Shown piece after piece: positions 51,661 through 60,228 of a stretch of DNA of 64,000 nucleotides. Numbering within the stretch: the first letter of the stretch is position 1; each line of letters starts with the position of its first letter. The position numbers and the translations under genes were made by a program. Origin of the DNA: Lachnospiraceae bacterium (lineage in GTDB: Bacteria > Bacillota_A > Clostridia > Lachnospirales > Lachnospiraceae); the NCBI GenBank assembly GCA_009911175.1, contig QXWX01000003.1, positions 1 through 64,000 on the forward strand, in the 5' to 3' direction. The notes under the pieces were generated by a model, which saw only the letters and a list, made by a program, of their open reading frames with translations, made no database searches and was not told the DNA's origin.

Positions 51661-52644
51661 TCAAATATTCTCTTTCAAAAAGTCCAGCACGATTCCAAGA
51701 ACCGTATCATTGTCAAACCCAAGGCATCCATGGTTTGCATCGTCAATTTTATAGAATGTAACATCCTTCCCCATTTTCTTCATATAGTTATAAAGCTGGC
51801 AGCTCTGATTAAACGGCACAAGCATATCGCGGCCGCCGTGAATGATCAGGAGCGGCGGCACAGGCTTATCCTCCGACAGATAATTCATGGGGATCGTCGC
51901 GTCGGCAAGCTCCGGATTTTCCAGCACATGCTTATGTCCGATCTCAAATCCTTCCGGACTGTCCGGGTCATAATGATTCTGGGAACTGTCATAATAATTC
52001 ATCAGCGAAAATACAGTCGGCCCATACACGTCAATAATGCAGTTCACCTTTGCGGAATACTCGCCGTACAGCTCGGTATCCGGCGCATCGTCCCCGGTAA
52101 AGCCCGCCATCAGAGCGGTATGCCCGCCGGAAGAATCACCGCAGACTGCCATATGGTCCGTATCGATATGGTACTCTTCCGCATGCTTCCTCAGATAACG
52201 GATTGCTGTCTTGGCATCCTGCATCTGTGCCGGGAACGGAGCCGTCTCAGACGGACGATACTCTATGATCGCCACCATATAGCCGTGCTCTGCCATCCGA
52301 ATGTGACGGGAAATGTTATTCCACAGCCACTGCTCATGAAACGCGGACCCCTGAATATATGCAATGCAGGGCCATTTACGCAGAGTCCGTTCTTCCTCTT
52401 CGGGCGCGCCGAAATGCACCCTTGGCTCTAAAATATGCATTCGGAGCTTACGCCCATCCCGCTCAGCATATATCACATCCTGATGTATATCTACATAATA
52501 TCCCCACTCGTCCTTCAGCCCTGTAAGAACGGCGCAGCCCTCCGGCACTTCATCTGTATGCGGAAATTCCGCGGGAATCGGAGTCAGGATCGGCTCTAAA
52601 AGTTTTCTTTTTTCCATAATTGTTTTTGGATCAAACATGCTCAT
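51661..52644 (-). CDS. Alpha/beta hydrolase (esterase)
   Basis: 327 residues. The fold is shown by CIAYIQGSAFHEQWLW (oxyanion region), the nucleophile elbow GDSSGGHTAL, the acid-containing HGGRDMLVPF and the catalytic His in DDANHGCLG. It resembles hormone-sensitive-lipase-like or peptidyl esterases acting on small or polysaccharide acyl esters. It is co-oriented with the MFS gene upstream (57-base gap), which suggests uptake and hydrolysis of one substrate. Confidence 0.88.
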   Translation of the reverse strand: MSMFDPKTIMEKRKLLEPILTPIPAEFPHTDEVPEGCAVLTGLKDEWGYYVDIHQDVIYAERDGRKLRMHILEPRVHFGAPEEEERTLRKWPCIAYIQGSAFHEQWLWNNISRHIRMAEHGYMVAIIEYRPSETAPFPAQMQDAKTAIRYLRKHAEEYHIDTDHMAVCGDSSGGHTALMAGFTGDDAPDTELYGEYSAKVNCIIDVYGPTVFSLMNYYDSSQNHYDPDSPEGFEIGHKHVLENPELADATIPMNYLSEDKPVPPLLIIHGGRDMLVPFNQSCQLYNYMKKMGKDVTFYKIDDANHGCLGFDNDTVLGIVLDFLKENI

Positions 52645-52701
52645 AGCCTCCTATAATTTTTTGTATTGCACAATTTCCTGATAATACTTTTTGCTTCCGC
52701 A

Positions 52702-53697
52702 CTATGCGATTTCCTGATAATGCTTATAGTTTTTGAAATGATTGAACGCGATCAAAACCAAAGCAATACCGATCCAGGCACATCCATAGAAGAATGCCTG
52801 ATGCTGTGTAATTCCGCCGACCATATTTCCGACAAAGGCAAGGACGTAAGCAAAGATAAACGCGCCGAAGGAATTACCAAAAAATCCCAGTGATGTAGCC
52901 AGTGCGGAATTGCTCTCATCCGTCCCGTCATTTACAAGGAAGTTGATATAAGGCATCCACCAGCAGAAGCCGACTTTGCATATCGTAACTCCAATATACC
53001 ACATCGTCGTAGAAGATGTAAGTCCAACAACGGCAAAGCCAATGATATTCATCACAAGGGATAACCAGCCGATATTATTTCCAATCTTACCTTTCATAAA
53101 GCCGAAGAAAAAACCTCCGATCAATGAGGCAATGCCGCCCCAGCTTGCGATTGCCGCCGCCTGTACCGTTGTGATCGTTCCTGTCTCAACCGCGGCCAGA
53201 GACAAGCTGTTATCAAAGGCACCGTACCCCAGTCCATAGATCAGCTGAGCCACAAATCCTATGTAGCATGCGGCCGGAAGTGCTTTTTTTACAACCTGAT
53301 CCGCAGTATTCTGAGCCGCCGGTTTCTTTTCCTCACGTCCGATCTGATTTACAAAAGCCGGCATACCGAATAATACCAGCAGGAAGATCGCAGCAGCATA
53401 CAGATATGCACAATACGCATAGTGCCAGTCATATACCATGATGCCGGCCATTGTATAGGAAAACAGCGATGCTCCAAGGCCAACGCAGGAAGACTGAACT
53501 CCCATCATTGTATTTGCCACCTTTCCTTCAAAGCAGTCCACGATCAGAGATGCCGACAACGGCTGGATCAGACCGACGCCCAGGCCCGCCAGAACGCGTA
53601 CTGCAATTTTTCCGACCAGAGAAGGAATAAACATCGGAGAAAACGCGCCGATGAAACAAAGCGCGATTCCGACCACGGAAACCGAAGCCAGCAGCAA
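52702..53697 (-). CDS. MFS transporter, 5'-truncated
   Basis: 331 residues from the first in-frame ATG at 53697, but homologous-looking sequence continues upstream in the same frame (VWEGNYPTGIKFRIF near 53766) to a TGA at 53809-53811. About ten membrane helices remain of the usual twelve. The first helix and the early loop are missing, so the gene is probably inactive or uses an unusual start. Conserved pieces include RVLAGLGVGLIQPLSASLIV. Confidence 0.6.
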   Translation of the reverse strand: MLLASVSVVGIALCFIGAFSPMFIPSLVGKIAVRVLAGLGVGLIQPLSASLIVDCFEGKVANTMMGVQSSCVGLGASLFSYTMAGIMVYDWHYAYCAYLYAAAIFLLVLFGMPAFVNQIGREEKKPAAQNTADQVVKKALPAACYIGFVAQLIYGLGYGAFDNSLSLAAVETGTITTVQAAAIASWGGIASLIGGFFFGFMKGKIGNNIGWLSLVMNIIGFAVVGLTSSTTMWYIGVTICKVGFCWWMPYINFLVNDGTDESNSALATSLGFFGNSFGAFIFAYVLAFVGNMVGGITQHQAFFYGCAWIGIALVLIAFNHFKNYKHYQEIA

Positions 53698-53843
53698 CGA
53701 CAGGGAAAGGACCGCCGCCTGAAAAATGCGGAATTTAATACCTGTAGGATAGTTACCTTCCCATACAGGCTCTGATTGCCTTGACAGCGCTCTTTGTGTT
53801 TGTGTCGCTCATAGTGATTCCGGTTGCTTCATCGCTGCTGCAA

Positions 53844-53928
53844 CGGCAATGGACGGCCTGAATACCAACTCTTATGCGCATCCTCCCGACCAATCAGCGT
53901 GGTGATTGGTCGGGGTGTGACATGTAAC
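53844..53928 (-). repeat. Truncated copy of MITE-like family D
   Basis: Its right end GGTGTGACATGTAAC matches the inverted left end of the intact copies at 54939-55085 and 62260-62406. The other end is missing past GTCCATTGCCG. Confidence 0.75.
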
Positions 53929-54076
53929 CAAAATAATCCTCTCTCGGAGAAAAAAACGCTCGTTTTTACGTCTGCTATATCAGCAGGGCTCATGCAAAAA
54001 ACGAATGGAGGGCAGGAGACGGTGGAAGATCCATGGACTGGAACACGATAAGCCTTCGGGATGTGATGAATAATCA

Positions 54077-54111
54077 GGTTGGATGCTCCTTGGAGCATTC
54101 AACCGCACAGC
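54077..54111. repeat. Family A fragment
   Basis: GGTTGGATGCTCCTTGGAGC then ATTCAACCGCACAG: a hairpin related to the third hairpin of the full copy at 24743-24943. Confidence 0.6.
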
Positions 54112-54198
54112 TAGTATAGCATTGCATTAATTTTGAAGTAATAAGCGCTTGATGTCCATGTCAGGCACATTATTCACCATTATATACGCAATGCTGTA

Positions 54199-54507
54199 CT
54201 AGAATAATTTCGTATACTCTGTCTGTGTATCCGCAATATGATAGACGTATACAATCTCTCCGATCTGACGGTATACAGAAGCAAATCTTTGCCATATGAC
54301 CATACGGTAGCCCTTCTGATTCAGCCATTGATCCGGCGTCTGGGAACCGGAATCCGGAAATGCCTTTAGCCGTTCGATGCTATCTAAAATATGGTCTGTA
54401 ACTTTCATAGCAGATTCCACGCCAAATTGAAGCAAGTAATAGTCTTCAATCTTTTTCAAATCCTCCCATGCAGTGGGAAGGATCTCCACCTTATACTGTT
54501 TCTGCAC
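54199..54507 (-). CDS. ParE/RelE-family toxin
   Basis: 102 residues: YKVEILPTAWEDLKKIEDYY, SIERLKAFPDSGSQTPDQ, YRMVIWQRFASVYRQIGE. Start is a GTG at 54507 overlapping the antitoxin gene by 17 bases. RelE-type members cut mRNA at the ribosome and ParE-type members poison gyrase; the class cannot be separated here. Confidence 0.88.
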   Translation of the reverse strand: MQKQYKVEILPTAWEDLKKIEDYYLLQFGVESAMKVTDHILDSIERLKAFPDSGSQTPDQWLNQKGYRMVIWQRFASVYRQIGEIVYVYHIADTQTEYTKLF

Positions 54508-54757
54508 GTTCCCTCAGTTCCTTTCTTGCTTCAGAGATGCTTCTTGTCTTTGCTCCGCTTAGCCGCTCTTCTTCTGCCTGCATGATCTTTGCGCGAAGCT
54601 CTAATGCCTGTTCTCTTTTTTCAAAGGCATCAATATTCATAAACACACCATCGCCCTCCCCATTTTTGGTGATATAAATCGGTTCGCTGGTCTCTCTCGC
54701 AAGGTTAGAAATAGAAGCATAATCATTACGAAGTGCTGCTGAAGCCTTGATAATCAT
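54491..54757 (-). CDS. Phd/YefM-family antitoxin
   Basis: 88 residues. MIIKASAALRNDYASISNLA, then SEPIYITKNGEGDGVFMNID is the Phd fold; the C-terminal helix (EARKELRERAE) wraps the toxin. ATG 54757 has AAGGAG 8 bases upstream. It is first in the operon, with the toxin overlapping its end. Confidence 0.9.
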   Translation of the reverse strand: MIIKASAALRNDYASISNLARETSEPIYITKNGEGDGVFMNIDAFEKREQALELRAKIMQAEEERLSGAKTRSISEARKELRERAETV

Positions 54758-54791
54758 TTTTTTCACTCCTTTATATCATTTTGTTGATATA

Positions 54792-54820
54792 ATTATACTT
54801 TCTTTTTTGTATATCATCAA
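54792..54820 (-). promoter_or_regulatory. Promoter with TGATATA-type operator for the Phd/ParE operon
   Basis: On the minus strand TTGATG (54815-54820) and TATAAT (54792-54797) are 17 bases apart. TGATATA and TATATCA half-sites repeat across and just downstream of the promoter, as expected for an autorepressed antitoxin promoter. Confidence 0.65.
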
Positions 54821-54837
54821 GACTTTTTATAAAAATA

Positions 54838-54938
54838 TTCCAACTGTACGGTCGGATGCTCTAAAGAGCCTCCAACCTGCTCATCCATTCGCAAAAACTG
54901 TGCTTACGCACTCTAACGTCTGCTAACGCAGCCGCTTT
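54838..54938. repeat. Full-length family A repeat, inverted copy
   Basis: About 100 bases match 24836-24943 in the opposite orientation, for example GCGGCTGCGTTAGCAGACG against GCGGCTGCATTAGCAGACG. It is directly followed by family D. Confidence 0.75.
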
Positions 54939-55085
54939 GTTACATGTCACACACTGACCAATCACTACGCTGATTGGTCAGGAGGATGCACATAAAAGCT
55001 GGGACTCAGGCTGTCCATTGCCGTAGGCAATTTTAAATGACGGCCTGAGTTACAGGGCACGCCTGGTCAAGGTGTGACCTGTAAC
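54939..55085 (+). repeat. MITE-like element, family D, intact copy
   Basis: 147 bases with terminal inverted repeats GTTACATGTCACAC and GTGTGACCTGTAAC (one mismatch). Internal palindromes include GACCAATCA/TGATTGGTC and a GACGGCCTG stem. It has the same length and near-identical sequence as the copy at 62260-62406. No open frame inside. Confidence 0.85.
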
Positions 55086-55256
55086 GCCGCATTTTTGCTC
55101 ATTTATGAGTAGTCAAAATGCGTCTTGCCCTGCATCCGCCAGCATGTTATACTAAGAGGCAGAAAATCTGCCTGAGCACTCCGGAACAGCAGGGGGCTTT
55201 CACGGTCTGCCGTTCCAGAAAATTGTCTATGAAAGCTTCGGAAAGCGGCGCAGCCT

Positions 55257-55385
55257 ATGGGAAACTATGTGAATACCGGAAATGCGGGTTTTGCCGCAGC
55301 GATCCGGGATACGTATGTAGATAAAGCCGAGTTGATCGCATTTATCAACAGCACATTAGGGACGAAACATTTGTCCGCGCAGTGA
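55257..55385 (+). pseudogene. N-terminal remnant of an AAA-ATPase-like (DUF1703-type) gene
   Basis: 42 codons beginning MGNYVNTGNAGFAAAI, then YVDKAELIAFINSTLGTKHL. This is the start of AAA-ATPase-like/PD-(D/E)XK proteins (usually MGxYLNPGNxxF, YVDKTxLI). The P-loop that should follow is absent, so it is a stub. Confidence 0.45.
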
Positions 55386-55451
55386 CAGTCGGTTCTTCTG
55401 ATCGAATTGAAATGGAGTAAAACAGAAAATGGGAAGGAACATTTTTGAGAA

Positions 55452-55949
55452 ATGAATGTGAAGATAGAAATAGAAGCCTACAGGGAAGAGCATCTTCCCG
55501 AAATGATTCGGATATGGAATGAAGTTGTGGAGGAGGGAATCGCGTTTCCCCAAGAGGAGCTTTTGGATGCCCGGACCGGGAAGGAATTTTTTGAGCAGCA
55601 GACATACAATGCCGCCGCGGTAAATGCGGATACCGGAGAGGTCTGCGGCCTGTATATCCTGCACCCCAATAATGTCGGGCGGTGCGGCCACATCTGCAAC
55701 GCCAGCTATGCTGTCAGTTCGCGATACCGTGGGCAGCATATCGGTAAAGCTCTGGTTTCCGACTGTCTCATCCAGGGGCGGAGGCTCGGGTTTACGATCC
55801 TGCAGTTCAATGCGGTGGTCGCGTCAAATGTCCACGCAAGGCATCTCTATGAACGGCTTGGTTTTATCCAGCTCGGAACGATTCCGAAAGGGTTTCGGAT
55901 GAAGGACGGGCATTATGAGGATATCTGCCCTTATTATCATACCTTGTGA
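55452..55949 (+). CDS. GNAT-family N-acetyltransferase
   Basis: 165 residues. The acetyl-CoA motif A is SSRYRGQHIGKALV; the C-terminal part contains LQFNAVVASNVHARHLYERLGF. Some members acetylate phosphinothricin or small amines, but the substrate is unknown here. It stands alone between repeats. Confidence 0.88.
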   Translation: MNVKIEIEAYREEHLPEMIRIWNEVVEEGIAFPQEELLDARTGKEFFEQQTYNAAAVNADTGEVCGLYILHPNNVGRCGHICNASYAVSSRYRGQHIGKALVSDCLIQGRRLGFTILQFNAVVASNVHARHLYERLGFIQLGTIPKGFRMKDGHYEDICPYYHTL

Positions 55950-56030
55950 AGCGGCCGAATGGCCATAATGGGATGCCCTTGGGGATACCTTATGAAACGG
56001 CCGGATGGCCATAATGGGATGCCGTCGAGG
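55949..56030. repeat. Repeat family C, two tandem units
   Basis: Two units of CGGCC(G)GATGGCCATAATGGG with GGATGCCCTTGGGGATA between, just after the GNAT stop. Confidence 0.75.
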
Positions 56031-56121
56031 CTTTTTGAGCTGCGCCGCCGGAGAAACAGGCAAGTCAAGATGTGTCAGTTCATTTCCACAACTGCTTGCC
56101 CTTCTGAGTCGTTCTTCTCCC

Positions 56122-56994
56122 CTACGCCTTCCTCCGATTCAGCATTTCCTCGATTGCATACGCCACCCCGTACTCTTCATTGGATTTTGTCACATACTTG
56201 GCAGCCTTGATGATCTCCGGCTCGGAATTACCCATGGCTACTGTCGCGCCGAAGTCCATGGAAAGCATGGAATAGTCGTTCATGCTGTCGCCGAATGTCA
56301 TCACCTCATCCATGGTATATCCCAGGGATTCGATATAGCTTTTCAGCACCGGGCCTTTCTGGGCGCGGGCATCGGTGATCTCCAAATTGTTGATAAAGGA
56401 AGAGGCTACGGCAAGCCTTTTGTCCTTTTGCAGCCGCCTGTCAAGCTCCCCGAGCACCTCCGTGTCACAGCAGAAAACAAAGATTTTATATACGTTGATC
56501 TCCTTCTCCTTTAGCGTCTGAAAGTCAGGAATGATGCGGGTGCTTTCCTTCATGTGCCGGTACATTTCCGTTTCCAGGATTTCTTCCATGGTCAGGTCGG
56601 AAAAGAATACCTGGAGGTTTTTGCGCAGGTCTTCTTCCAGCGTTTCCGGAGTGCCGATGCTGTAGTCGCTTTCCCCGGTCATAAAAATAGTGGATACCGG
56701 GTATTGTCTCAGTACGTCATAGATTTCTCCGCACACTCCGGTGTCCATCTGCACCCTGCTTATGATGTTCTGCCGCGGATCTCGCACCTCCGCGCCGCTC
56801 CCCACGATATAATCACAGACCAGACCCGTACCGTCCAGTTCCTGCAGGACTCCGTTCATGTCACGGCCGGTCGCCACCATGAAACGTACCCCTGCATCGC
56901 ATGCCCGGCGGATCGCCTGTACGGTCCGCGGCGCAAGCTTGTGGTCGTCCCCTAAAAGTGTACCGTCCATATCACTTGCTATTACTTTTATCAT
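56122..56994 (-). CDS. Cof-type HAD-IIB phosphatase
   Basis: 290 residues. Motif I ASDMDGTLLGDD near the N-terminus, the motif II segment FMVATGRD and motif IV TFGDSMNDYSML. These phosphatases act on sugar phosphates or flavin nucleotides; the substrate is unknown. GGAG lies upstream. It is the last gene of the minus-strand run from the AmmeMemoRadiSam genes. Confidence 0.92.
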   Translation of the reverse strand: MIKVIASDMDGTLLGDDHKLAPRTVQAIRRACDAGVRFMVATGRDMNGVLQELDGTGLVCDYIVGSGAEVRDPRQNIISRVQMDTGVCGEIYDVLRQYPVSTIFMTGESDYSIGTPETLEEDLRKNLQVFFSDLTMEEILETEMYRHMKESTRIIPDFQTLKEKEINVYKIFVFCCDTEVLGELDRRLQKDKRLAVASSFINNLEITDARAQKGPVLKSYIESLGYTMDEVMTFGDSMNDYSMLSMDFGATVAMGNSEPEIIKAAKYVTKSNEEYGVAYAIEEMLNRRKA

Positions 56995-57008
56995 ATCGAT
57001 TCGCTCCT

Positions 57009-57827
57009 TTATTTTCTTTGGCAGATATTTTTCCTGGGTCTGTCTGGCAATTCCTTCGGCACATGGATCTGTACCCCAAATACGATCCGGACAAGCCAGA
57101 GCATAAACAGCAGTACAACAATCGGAATCAAGCAGGATGTAACCATCATCACAGCAATCGCTTCAATAAAATGATTTAAAAGCGATTCCCCTTTTTGCAT
57201 CAATCCCGATACTCCGCCTTTGATTTTGGACACAAGCTTATCCAAAACATTCCCCTCTGAATCTGTGCTATCATTTATTTCAGCCGTTAGATCCTGTGCC
57301 TCATCTAAGGTCGTTTCCATTGACGTTTCGTATGTTTCTTCTATCATCTCAGAGACTTTTATACTCAGTGGAATCATCGTAAATATGACAAGCCCGAAGA
57401 CCGCAATTTTTGCTGCCAACACTTTTAAAAATGTCCTGTTCAGACAAATTCCTGCCGCAAATAAGACGCACGCTGCCGGAATCAATATAAAAAAGGCTGC
57501 ATATCCTGTAAGTGTAACCAGATATTTTTCCAGAAAGATCACCATCAGAATGGTCAAAAAATATGAGGCCAGATCTGCCAGTTTATTCGCCACGGGTGTG
57601 GTCGAATCACCTGGAATTGCCGCGATCGCTGTTGCCGCTCCAGCTGAGGCTGCTGTCAATTTTAAGACATCCGCCCTTTTCTCATCTAATGCAGCGATTG
57701 TTTTTTTATGATTTTCCGGGGCGCTTGCCGCCTTTGAAAGAATCGTCATGGAAAAAAGCATGATCACTAACGCCATTCCCATCAGCGCTAACTTTTTTAC
57801 ATGATTTTTCTTCAGTACCTCTTTCAT
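57009..57827 (-). CDS. Multi-pass membrane protein of unknown function
   Basis: 272 residues. A signal-like first helix (LALMGMALVIMLFSMTILS) is followed by an extracytoplasmic stretch, two or three central helices (TLTGYAAFFILIPAACVLF, AKIAVFGLVIFTMIPL), an acidic helical region and a last helix (MMVTSCLIPIVVLLFMLWLV). AAAGGAG lies upstream. Its neighbours are AmrS and the HAD phosphatase. No family recognised. Confidence 0.7.
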   Translation of the reverse strand: MKEVLKKNHVKKLALMGMALVIMLFSMTILSKAASAPENHKKTIAALDEKRADVLKLTAASAGAATAIAAIPGDSTTPVANKLADLASYFLTILMVIFLEKYLVTLTGYAAFFILIPAACVLFAAGICLNRTFLKVLAAKIAVFGLVIFTMIPLSIKVSEMIEETYETSMETTLDEAQDLTAEINDSTDSEGNVLDKLVSKIKGGVSGLMQKGESLLNHFIEAIAVMMVTSCLIPIVVLLFMLWLVRIVFGVQIHVPKELPDRPRKNICQRK

Positions 57828-57860
57828 TTTATTCTCCTTTCAATCCCCGACCCTCTTCCG

Positions 57861-58688
57861 TCAGCAATTCCCCACAAACACATGCTCCAGATACTTCCTC
57901 GCCGTATCTGCAAGGCGGTACACCCGTCCCGTCTCCGTGGCGTCCCGGTCTGCCATCTGATACCGGGGGAAAAACCGGGTCACGTGGAGCGGGATGTCCT
58001 TTCCCAGGGAGGCGATCCACCGCGCTTCCTCCTCCATTTCCTCCGTCCCGTCGTTCATCCCCGGCACGATCAGCGTGGTCAGCTCCACATGACAGTCTGC
58101 CGCCGCGCGGGTGATAAATTCCTTCACTGTCTTCAAATCCCCGCCCAGCTTCCGGTAGGTCTCCTCCCGGAAGGCTTTCAGGTCAATGTTCATGGCGTCG
58201 ATGAGGGGAAGCAATTCTTCCAGCACCTCCCGAGATGCCGTGCCGTTAGTGACCAGCACATTGTCCATGCCCAGCTCCTTGATGAGCCGGGCCAAGTCGC
58301 GCACATATTCCCAGCCGACCAGAGGCTCATTGTAGGTAAACGCCGCCCCAATATTTCCAATCGCTTTATATTCTTCCGCTTTTTGCGCCAAGGCCTCCGG
58401 GAAAATGGATACCGCCCCGGCCTCTTCCGGCCCGGCCATGGAGATCTCATGGTTCTGGCAGAAGGAGCAACGCAAATTGCAGCCGTAGCTCCCCACAGAC
58501 AGGATCAGGCTGCCCGGCCGGTACCTGTGCAGCGGCTTTTTCTCAATGGGGTCCAGCGCCAGGGAAGTCACCTGGCCGTAATTGCTGCAAATGATCCGGC
58601 CATTTTCATTTTTCCGCGCCCTGCACAGCCCTGTCTGTCCCGGCTCCAGACTACAGTGATGGATGCATGCCTGACATGTCTCTTTCAT
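57861..58688 (-). CDS. amrS: AmmeMemoRadiSam radical SAM enzyme (AmrS)
   Basis: About 275 residues. Radical SAM motif GCNLRCSFCQNHEIS, after a leading cysteine pair (CQACIHHC) and the strand GLCRARKN. It belongs to the widespread AmmeMemoRadiSam set, whose reaction is unknown. ATG 58688 has GGGAGG upstream. It follows the fused A/B gene across a family B repeat. Confidence 0.9.
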   Translation of the reverse strand: MKETCQACIHHCSLEPGQTGLCRARKNENGRIICSNYGQVTSLALDPIEKKPLHRYRPGSLILSVGSYGCNLRCSFCQNHEISMAGPEEAGAVSIFPEALAQKAEEYKAIGNIGAAFTYNEPLVGWEYVRDLARLIKELGMDNVLVTNGTASREVLEELLPLIDAMNIDLKAFREETYRKLGGDLKTVKEFITRAAADCHVELTTLIVPGMNDGTEEMEEEARWIASLGKDIPLHVTRFFPRYQMADRDATETGRVYRLADTARKYLEHVFVGNC

Positions 58689-58706
58689 AATGTCCTCCCT
58701 GTTATC

Positions 58707-58740
58707 TATGTTCACGGCCGATAAAATCTACCATGAGTAC
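58707..58740. repeat. Repeat family B copy
   Basis: TATGTTCACGGCCGATAAAA...CATGAGTACC, between AmrS and the fused AmrAB gene. Confidence 0.6.
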
Positions 58741-58803
58741 CGTACCAGCCGCAGACGCAAAACGGCAGGATTCCTCCCGCGGCTGTTCTGAATCATTCCA
58801 TTT

Positions 58804-60186
58804 TTAATAGTGCCGTACCACCTCAAACCGTTCCAGCTCCGCTTCTTCCTGCTCTCCGATCCCGGCCTTCTGCTTCGCGATGGCGATCTGCTCCTCCACC
58901 GTATCCACGCCTTCCAGGTTGGGAAGCAGCAGCCCCCTTCGATAGCCCTTTGTCACCACCACGCCGTACCGCTTCACATCCAGCTTGTCCGGGGAATCAA
59001 TTTTTTCCGTATCCCCCAGCACATCCACGGTGATGGTCAGCTTGTCCAGTTCCTCCGGCTCTATGGGCGAAAAACGCGGATCGCGGGAAGCCGCGCTGAT
59101 TCCGTTTTCTATGATCTCCTGCGCAATGGACGGGCAGACTGCCTGGATCGTGCCGATGCATCCCCGGAGCCTTCCTTCCTTTTTAATGGAAACGAATACG
59201 CCTGCCCTGCGGTTCTGCATTTCCCCGGGAAGTCCCTCCGGCATCCGGAGCTTCTTTCCGGTACGGACATATTCCTCCACAGTGTTCCGGGCAAGCTGCA
59301 CATATGCGTCCTCCCGCTGCCGCTGCTTCAAGATCCGGTTCCTCTCCTTCTCCTCATACTGATCTTTCAGATTCCGATTCAGGTCCCTTCCTTTGATCTC
59401 ATAAATACAAATGCCGTAGCCCACGCCAAAGGGCCCTTCATAGGAAAGACGCCTGGCTTCCACCTCCGTCCGGTCCAGCGCCCCGGCCATGATGGTAAAG
59501 GAACGGTGCCCGCACTCCCCTGCCTTTTCGCAGAAATCCTCGGAAAATTCCAGCAGTTCCCCGAAATTGCCTCTTTCCATGACCTGCATGACGCGGCTGT
59601 CATACTCCGGGCCCTCCTTCTGGTAGCCGTAAGGGCCGTCTGATTTCAGCCTGTGAGACAAATCCCCGCTGGCAATGATCACGATCCTCCGGTCCAGTAC
59701 CTCCGCAGTCTCCCGGATGCGTCTGCCCAGCTCGTAATGCACGGTCAGCGGGAGCCCGGAGAGGCCCACTCTCACCAGTTGATAGTCTTTCCAATATTGA
59801 TTTACAAAATACAGGGGCACCATGGTTCCGTGGTCCAGCCGCCGGTCCCGCTCCCCGGCGGTTCCCGCGGGAAGGTCACCGGCATCCGCCAGCTTGCACA
59901 GATTGTCCACAAATTCCGTATCATAACGAACCTCGAACCGCACCTGCCCCGCGCTGAACTGGCTGAAATCTCCCTTCGCGCCATTTCCCGGGGAAATGTG
60001 AAAATAGTCTGCGTACATGACCTGGTGGGGCGAAAGCAGAACGATCGTCTCCGGCTTTAACTCGCCGATCCTGCGGCCCACTTCGTGATACGCGTCAACG
60101 GTATCCCGAATCCTGTGTTCCTCCCCCCTGCCGATCTCCGGTACGATCAGCGGCGGATGGGGCACCATAAAAGCTCCTGTGATCAT
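58804..60186 (-). CDS. Fused AmmeMemoRadiSam protein: MEMO (B) plus AMMECR1 (A)
   Basis: About 460 residues. N-terminal MEMO/LigB-like domain (MITGAFMVPHPPLIVPEIGR, LSPHQVMYADYF, VIIASGDLSHRL, about residues 1-265). C-terminal AMMECR1 domain (GVFVSIKKEGRLRGCIGT, ASRDPRFSPIEPEEL, LLPNLEGVDTVEEQ). In many genomes these are two separate genes; here they are one reading frame, which supports a physical complex. ATG 60186 has AAAGGAGG upstream. Confidence 0.9.
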   Translation of the reverse strand: MITGAFMVPHPPLIVPEIGRGEEHRIRDTVDAYHEVGRRIGELKPETIVLLSPHQVMYADYFHISPGNGAKGDFSQFSAGQVRFEVRYDTEFVDNLCKLADAGDLPAGTAGERDRRLDHGTMVPLYFVNQYWKDYQLVRVGLSGLPLTVHYELGRRIRETAEVLDRRIVIIASGDLSHRLKSDGPYGYQKEGPEYDSRVMQVMERGNFGELLEFSEDFCEKAGECGHRSFTIMAGALDRTEVEARRLSYEGPFGVGYGICIYEIKGRDLNRNLKDQYEEKERNRILKQRQREDAYVQLARNTVEEYVRTGKKLRMPEGLPGEMQNRRAGVFVSIKKEGRLRGCIGTIQAVCPSIAQEIIENGISAASRDPRFSPIEPEELDKLTITVDVLGDTEKIDSPDKLDVKRYGVVVTKGYRRGLLLPNLEGVDTVEEQIAIAKQKAGIGEQEEAELERFEVVRHY

Positions 60187-60228
60187 GATGTTACCTCCTT
60201 TTTCGAAAATGAGCGGCAGCATGCGTCA

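Larger units (their letters stand above)
53757..54198. other. Repeat-rich intergenic region upstream of the MFS gene
   Basis: It holds a partial family D element (53844-53928) and a family A fragment (54077-54111). On the minus strand a short open frame ending SAVKAIRACMGR overlaps the truncated MFS start; I do not recognise its source. No complete gene is seen. Confidence 0.5.

Noticed and set aside
54939..55085. Small RNA gene or attenuator
   Set aside because: The internal hairpins could form RNA, but equal-length copies with inverted ends fit a transposed element better.
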